The notes under the pieces are model-generated. The model ran no database searches and had not been told where the DNA came from. It worked only from the letters and a program-made list of their open reading frames with translations. Of a stretch of DNA of 64,000 nucleotides, positions 58,901 through 64,000 are shown piece by piece. Every line of letters begins with the position of its first letter. The stretch's first letter is position 1. Source of the stretch: CAVWUA01 sp963758025 (GTDB taxonomy: Bacteria; Planctomycetota; Planctomycetia; Isosphaerales; Isosphaeraceae); NCBI GenBank assembly GCA_963758025.1, contig CAVWUA010000004.1, positions 372,001-436,000 on the forward strand, in the 5' to 3' direction. The translations under genes were made by a program, and so were the position numbers.

Positions 58901-59266
58901 ACCGTGCGGTCGGACCGTTCCGGCTTCCGTCCGCTGTTCGACGTGGCCGATCCGACCGCCCTGGTCGATCGCCGCGTGCTCTCAACCGTGGCGCCTCAGG
59001 CGCTCTACCTGATGAACCACCCGTTCGTGCTCGAACAATCGCGTGCTCTGGCTGGGCGCATCCTCCGCGAGGCGCCGGCGGATGACCGGGCGCGGATCGA
59101 GCATGCGTACGCGATTCTCTTCGCGAGGCCTCCCTCGCCCGAGGAAATCGAGATCGGCCTGGCCACGCTTTCCCATGGACGAGAGGCGGGCGAACCGGCG
59201 AACGACGCCTGGGACGCCTACACCCAGATCCTGCTCTGCACGAACGAATTTCTTTTTGTGGATTGA
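55944..59266 (+). CDS. PSCyt1-DUF1549-DUF1553 (PSD1) exported protein (frameshifted)
   Basis: A protein of about 1107 residues. The true start is ATG 55944 with signal peptide LIGVALLAFLALPAGAAED; the frame changes near 56,035 into the cytochrome part (PILVERCQTCHGGEKTKAGL, haem c motif CxxCH). Then DUF1549 (LIRRVTFDLTGLPPTPEEVA, RHWLDLVRYTDSFDARGVGG, CARCHDHKFDPIPTRDYYGL, a second CxxCH), a middle beta-rich insert with LTFTLPPRSISVHPGPTSG, and DUF1553 in another frame after about 58,490 (LTARVMVNRLWQYHFGEG, LLSNTYRQSSLVPEAVVR, ILLCTNEFLFVD). The full-length version of the family. It is followed three bases later by a DUF1501 gene. Confidence 0.88.
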
Positions 59267-59269
59267 GAC

Positions 59270-60702
59270 ATGGATACCGCTTCTCAACGATCGGATGAAT
59301 CGTACAGCCGCCGTCATGCCTTGCGACAGTTCGCGGGTGGTTTTGGCATGCTCGGCCTGGCCTCGCTGCTGGCCGACGAGACGAAGGCCACGGACTCCGC
59401 CGCGACGAACCCGCTCGCGCCCCGGCCGCCGATGTTTCCCGCAAAGGCCAAGCGGGTGATCTTCCTGTTCATGTCCGGTGGTCCGTCGCACGTCGATCTG
59501 TTCGACCCGAAGCCCCGGCTCGACCGCGACAACGGCAACCCCTTGCCGTTCGAGATGCCGCACCTGGTTCGGACCAAGACGGGCAACCTGCTCCGCTCGC
59601 CGTTCCGGTTCCAGAAGCATGGGCAATCGGGCATCGAGGTCAGCGAGCTTTTCCCGAAAGTCGCCGAGCACGTGGACGACCTGTGCGTGATCCGCTCGAT
59701 GGTCGCCGACAACATCAATCACAACGGCGCGTGCCTCCAGATGAATACCGGCGAGCAGGCGTTCTCGCGCCCGAGCATGGGCTCCTGGCTGCTCTACGGC
59801 CTGGGCAGCGAGAATCAGAACCTGCCCGGCTTCGTCGTGCTCAGCCCGTCCCAGCCGGCGCAAGGGGCCCCTTGTGGAGTTCCAGCTTCCTCCCCGCCGC
59901 CTATCAGGGGACGCTCGTCAGTGATCTGAAGAACCCGATCGAGAATCTGGTCAACCCGCGACGATCGACCGAACGCCAGCGCCAGCAGCTCGACGCGCTG
60001 GAGCGGCTCAACACCCTGCACCAGCGGCAACGGGAAGACGACAGCCGGCTCGCCGCGCGGATCGCCTCGTTCGAGCTGGCCTTCCGCATGCAGCGTGAGG
60101 CCCCCGAGGCATTCGACGTCGCGTCGGAATCGCGTGCGACCCAGCAGCTTTACGGGCTGGACGACCCGACAACCGCCATCTTCGGGACCCAATGCCTGAT
60201 GGCCCGTCGGCTCTCCGAGCGCGGCGTGCGGTTCGTTCAAGTCTATCACACCCAGACCGCGAAGCGCTCCAGTTGTCAGCTCTGGGACCAGCACGGCGGC
60301 CTGAAAACCGAGTTGCCCAACAACTGCGCCGCGACGGATACGCCGATCGCGGGCCTGCTGACCGACCTGAAAGCCCGAGGCTTACTCGACGAGACCCTCG
60401 TGATCTGGGGCGGGGAATTCGGACGCACCCCGACCGCCGAAGGAACCGACGGCCGCGAGCACCACCCATTCGGCTTCACGATGTGGCTGGCCGGCGGCGG
60501 GTTCAAGGGGGGAATTGTCCACGGCGCCACCGACGAATTCGGCTGGTACGCCGTTCAGGACAAGGTCCATGTCCACGACCTGCACGCCACCATCCTGCAC
60601 CAGATGGGCATCGATCACGAGCGCCTGACCTATCGTTACAGCGGGCGCGATTACCGTTTGACCGATGTTTCCGGTCGCGTTGTCGAGTCGATTTTGGCCT
60701 GA
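59270..60702 (+). CDS. DUF1501 family protein (one frameshift)
   Basis: A protein of about 477 residues that starts three bases after the PSD1 stop, so the two are surely one operon. N-terminal SRRHALRQFAGGFGMLGLAS is a Tat-type signal. The DUF1501 core is present: VIFLFMSGGPSHVDLFDPKP, HGQSGIEVSELFPKVAE, NINHNGACLQMNTGEQAF, LARRLSERGVRFVQVYHTQT in similar form, and WGGEFGRTPTAEGTDGRE. One frame change near 59,870. It closely parallels the DUF1501 at 54485, showing that the two gene pairs come from a duplication or repeated family expansion. Confidence 0.88.
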
Positions 60703-61011
60703 AATCCGCCGAGAAAACGTCTTATTCCCACCGATTTCAAGTTTAACAGGAGCAACACGCGTTGATCGGTCGGGAATTTCTTGGTTGACGCCGAAGGCAG
60801 GCGCGGTATGAAATAGAACTGTTATTCAATCCCCCCCACGCGGTTCCGGTTGGTTCCCCCCCCACCGCGAAACGGTATGCGACCGACCCTCCGGGTTCGG
60901 GCTAGCATCCCCCCCACCTGAATCCGTGAGAACGGCCACCACGACGTGTTTGCTTCGGTCGTTTTCTGGTTCTCCGAAATTCTTAGTCCTCATCAACGGA
61001 GGTGGAGGCAC
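60703..61011. other. Intergenic leader with three C-runs
   Basis: About 309 nt upstream of the Gly/Met-rich protein gene. It holds a possible promoter (listed) and three C-runs with CAC after them: 60,831-60,837, 60,856-60,863 and 60,909-60,915. No gene is seen. Confidence 0.5.
60785..60812 (+). promoter_or_regulatory. Possible sigma-70-type promoter
   Basis: TTGACG (60785-60790), a 16-nt spacer and TATGAA (60807-60812) match the -35/-10 pattern with five and four of six bases. It would drive the 61012 gene with a leader of about 190 nt that contains the C-runs. Confidence 0.35.
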
Positions 61012-62817
61012 ATGTCGCGTTCGATACACGCATTCATGGTTCCAATCGTCATGGCGAGAGGTCTGGCTCTGTTCAGCCTGACCGGTCCCTGCTTCGCTGG
61101 CGCACCGACTACTACGAAGAAAGCGACATCCGCGGTTCGTCAGGCCAGCATCAGTCAGCCTTCGGCCGAAAAAGCCGAGGCGACCACCAACGCCCCCAAG
61201 GCCAACGAGCCTCAGGAGGAGGCGCCGGCGGAATTACCGTCCCTCAACCTGATCGATGGCCTCCGTACGGGCCAGCTTGCCGTCACCGCGGAAGGAACCG
61301 GCGATGGCCGCATGACCGTCAACGTCACCAACCGCACCCATTCCAAGCTCCGGGTGGTCCTGCCCCCGGCCTGGTCGCCTCCGGCGCGACCGGCCAGTTC
61401 GGCGGCATGGGCGGTTTCGGTGGCGGGTTCGGCGGTGGCGGCATGGGTGGCATGGGCGGCGGCATGGGTGGTATGGGCGGTGGCATGATGGGCGGTATGG
61501 GTGGCGGCATGGGCGGTATGGGCGGCGGCATGGGTGGCCGCGGCGGCATGATGGGTGGCCGCGGCGGCATGATGGGTGGCCGCGGCGGCATGGGTGGCGG
61601 CGTTATGCCGGCATCGATGGGCATGATGATGCTCGGCCGCCTGATCATGACGCTCGTCGGCGACCGTGATAGCTGGGACTACTCCTCGCTCATGATGGGT
61701 ATGATGGGCGGTATGGGTGGTGGTATGATGGGCGGTATGGGTGGCGGCATGATGGGTGGCATGGGTGGTGGTATGGGCATGGGCGGCATGGGCATGGGCG
61801 GTATGGGTGGCGGCATGATGGGCGGCTTCCGCTCGGTTCCGCCGACCGGCTTGCCTCATGCCACCTTGGAACCGGCCCAGACCCGTCACCTGCCGACCCG
61901 CGTGGTCAGCCTGAACGGCCCGAACCCCCAGGGGCGCGTGCTGGTTCCGGCGAAGGGCGAGGCGCTCCAGATCGGCGATATCAGCCAGTTGACCAGCGAT
62001 CCGTGGACCCAGGCGGCCTTGCGTAAGCTGGCCGAGGACAAGGCCCCACCGACCGTTTCGCAGTTGGTCTTGTGGCACGTCGCCGACGGCTACTCGTGGG
62101 CGACCATCGCCCAGATTTCCCGCAAGTGGGCCAATACGCAGGAACTGGCCCTGGCCCGGCAGTTCGTCGATCGGCTGCGGGAGACGGAAGGGCATCTCGC
62201 GCCGGCACCGAAGGAGTCGGGGCGAGTCTATTATGAGCTGACGTCCCGCGATCCGAAGAACTCCGCGCTGGCGGACTCCTTGCGCAAGGTCTTGAAGGAC
62301 ACGATGTTGCTCGGGCTGGAGGTGGAGTCGGGCGTGCCGACCAGTCCTCATGGTCCGGCCCTGGCCTGCCGGGTCCGGCTTGATGAGACGACGGCCCTGG
62401 TCCAGGTGTCGATCTCGAACGAGCAAGGCACCAACTGGACGCCCGTCGGCAAGCTGAACCTCGACCTGACCAACCCCGACAACAAGGAGCCACTCAAGGC
62501 CGAGGAAGTCACCGACCAGCTTGCCGAGAGTCTGCTCAGCCGCCTGGCCGACGCCCGGCTGGTTGAGGGCAAGAAGGTCCACGGCAAGCAGACGTACAAG
62601 ATCAAGATCCTGAACGCTTCCCCGTTGATCCTCAACGGCCTGGCCCTGGCGGGCGAAGGGGATGGCGTGCGAGAAGGGTCTCCGGCTCTCCGCCCTGGCG
62701 GGGTTCAGCGTTCCGCCGCACAAGACCTTGACCGTCCCCGCCAGCGCGGAGATGGTCGAGCGCCTGGGCTTGAAGGAAGGCATCCATGTAATCGCCGCCG
62801 ACCTCAGCGGGCTCTAA
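61012..62817 (+). CDS. Exported Gly/Met-repeat protein (frameshifted)
   Basis: A protein of about 601 residues. Signal peptide near the start (MARGLALFSLTGPCFAG), a Lys/Ala/Glu linker, then a low-complexity region of about 150 residues (61,395-61,830) made of GGM, GGMGG and GGRGGMM repeats, interrupted by one helix (MMMLGRLIMTLVGDRDSWD). The C-terminal part is a folded domain (LVLWHVADGYSWATIAQISR, ARQFVDRLRETEGHLAPAPK). Frame changes near 61,365 and 62,660; the end reads GLKEGIHVIAADLSGL to TAA at 62,815-62,817. GGAGG precedes the ATG at 61012. I do not recognise the family; Gly/Met repeats suggest a flexible, possibly metal-binding or surface part. Confidence 0.6.
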
Positions 62818-62984
62818 AACCGGCCAAATCGAGAACCGGTGGAACAGCCCGGCGTGCCCAGTTTTGAATTCGCTGGAGCGCGCCGGGCCATTCCCTCTTT
62901 GGCGTTGACAGGTCCACGGACATGACGTAGCCTCCGCCCAACCCGTACCGGGCCAATCACAACGCACGTCAACGGAGACGGCCG

Positions 62985-63677
62985 ATGCCAAGCACCGTCA
63001 TGGACGACGAGCTGCAGGAAATCAAGTGGTTCCACAAGATCGACCTGGGTAATGGCGTGATCACGCCGGGTGTCGATGACACGCCCACCAAACTGGCCCA
63101 GGTCCATTTCCCGGAAGACCTGAGCGGCCAGTCCGTTCTGGATATCGGCGCCTGGGATGGGTTCTTCTCGTTCGAGGCGGAACGCCGGGGTGCGTCGCGC
63201 GTCGTCGCGATGGACGGCGGCGTCTGGCGCGTGCCTGAGATCGGTCGTCGCGGATTCAATTACGCGCACAAGGCCCTCAACTCGAAGGTCGAGACCGTCG
63301 AGATGGAGGTCCTGGATGTCTCCCCCGAGCATCCCGGCGTCTTCGATGTCGTGCTGTTCCTCGGTGTGCTGTACCACATGCCGCACCCCTTGCTGTCGCT
63401 GCTGAGGGTCGGCGCGATCACCGGCAAGCAATTGATCCTGGAAACGCACGTCGATCTGCTCGATGTCAATCGTCCGGCGATCGCCTACTATCCCGAGGAC
63501 GAGTGCGCCTGCGATCCGACCAACTGGTGTGGGCCGAACGGGCCGGCGCTGGAGACGATGCTCCGCACCGCCGGTTTTCAGAAGATCCAGTGCTTCCCGG
63601 CGACGCCGGTCACCTATGGCGTGCGCGATGCCCAGCCGGAGACGTTCGGCCGCATGGTGGTCCATGCCTGGAAGTGA
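62985..63677 (+). CDS. SAM-dependent methyltransferase (CmoB/DUF1698-like)
   Basis: An intact 230-residue protein. Motif I for SAM binding is SVLDIGAWDGFFSFEAERRG, followed by an acidic end of strand 2 (VVAMD), and a post-I region VFDVVLFLGVLYHMPHPLL, the typical YHMPHP-type motif of the DUF1698/CmoB-like group. The N-terminus (EIKWFHKIDLGNGVITPGV) also matches this group, members of which modify sugars, lipids or tRNA wobble uridine. It is too short for true CmoB. GGAGA ribosome site before the ATG. Cytoplasmic; substrate unknown. Confidence 0.83.
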   Translation: MPSTVMDDELQEIKWFHKIDLGNGVITPGVDDTPTKLAQVHFPEDLSGQSVLDIGAWDGFFSFEAERRGASRVVAMDGGVWRVPEIGRRGFNYAHKALNSKVETVEMEVLDVSPEHPGVFDVVLFLGVLYHMPHPLLSLLRVGAITGKQLILETHVDLLDVNRPAIAYYPEDECACDPTNWCGPNGPALETMLRTAGFQKIQCFPATPVTYGVRDAQPETFGRMVVHAWK

Positions 63678-63802
63678 CCCCGCCGCGGGATCTCGTGGAC
63701 ACGACGGACCGATTTGGAACCGCTCGCCTCGATCTCTCGTCCAGCCCGGCCGAGAGCGCGGCGGGCGGTTCGCGCACCCGTGGGACACGGTGGAACCGTT
63801 CC

Positions 63803-64000
63803 ATGCCGACCTCCCCACCTCCCGGTGATGACCAGTCCGAGGCGCGGCGTCTGGGCTGGGCTGCCCCCTTGATCGCTCTCGTTTGCTACGCGGGGGCGGT
63901 TGTGGTCGCCACGTACCCGCGCGTTCGCTATCTCTCAAAAAGCCTGCCCGGCTACCGGGTCGATCCGCTCCAGCACCTCTGGGTCATGCGTTGGTACCGG
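63803..64000 (+). CDS. 5' part of a membrane protein, cut by the window end
   Basis: An open frame of 66 codons runs off the window. After a polar start comes a hydrophobic segment (AAPLIALVCYAGAVVVATYP), then KSLPGYRVDPLQHLWVMRWY. This resembles the first helix and loop of large multi-pass planctomycete membrane proteins of the YfhO or glycosyltransferase-like type, but the fragment is too short to decide. Confidence 0.45.
   Translation, partial: MPTSPPPGDDQSEARRLGWAAPLIALVCYAGAVVVATYPRVRYLSKSLPGYRVDPLQHLWVMRWYR

Noticed and set aside
61212..62783. His/Ala-rich 523-codon frame on the minus strand
   Set aside because: Antisense of the GGM repeats; His-Ala-Ala tracts are the complement of Gly-Met-Gly codons.

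Overview
The window is high-GC chromosomal DNA from a Planctomycete, most likely of the Isosphaeraceae type. The clearest evidence is two PSCyt1/DUF1549/DUF1553 plus DUF1501 gene pairs, a planctomycete-style ECF sigma factor, a NPCBM protein, secreted proteins with squalene-cyclase-type repeats, and a long operon of MoxR, DUF58, BatA-like and von Willebrand factor A (VWA) genes with DUF4175-like coiled coils. No rRNA, tRNA or CRISPR array was seen.

Layout. 0-9 kb: a DUF2071 protein, a GT4 glycosyltransferase, an NAD-dependent epimerase, an HpaI-type aldolase, a secreted beta-helix protein with three N-terminal repeats, a haem-motif cyclase-repeat protein and an ECF sigma factor. 9-16.8 kb: a small secreted Gln/Ala-rich protein, an Ig-like lipoprotein, a decayed IS4-family transposase, a secreted propeller protein, a sugar-phosphate isomerase/epimerase, a short-chain dehydrogenase (SDR) and a UPF0261 (Tm-1-like) protein. 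16.8-20.5 kb: an AT-richer block encoding an unfamiliar receptor-like membrane protein. It sits between UPF0261 and its usual TIM-barrel partner (20.5-21.4 kb). 21.3-25.4 kb: a small antitoxin-like protein, a MaoC-like hydratase, and a signalling cluster of an ANTAR response regulator, a BON protein and two convergent histidine kinases, one of them without its phospho-acceptor histidine.

25.5-44.2 kb: nine co-directional minus-strand genes. In transcription order they are PQQ/TPR protein, MoxR ATPase, DUF58, BatA-VWA, VWA with a GATase-like domain, DUF4175-like coiled coil, a second coiled coil, cyclase-repeat protein and NPCBM protein. Several are joined by 4-nt stop/start overlaps or gaps of a few bases, so they look like one envelope-directed machine. 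44.5-50.8 kb: a small membrane protein, a cupredoxin-like secreted protein, a KaiC/RecA-like ATPase, a CpaC-type secretin, an exported protein and a TPR lipoprotein. 50.9-60.7 kb: a Tat-exported Gfo/Idh oxidoreductase, then two PSD1 plus DUF1501 pairs. 61-64 kb: a Gly/Met-repeat exported protein, a SAM methyltransferase and the start of a membrane protein.

Data quality. More than half of the genes carry internal frame changes while both flanking frames keep clear family sequence, often at short G or C runs. This is most severe at 33-44 kb. I read most of these as assembly indels, not true pseudogenes, and give the span of the repaired gene in each case.
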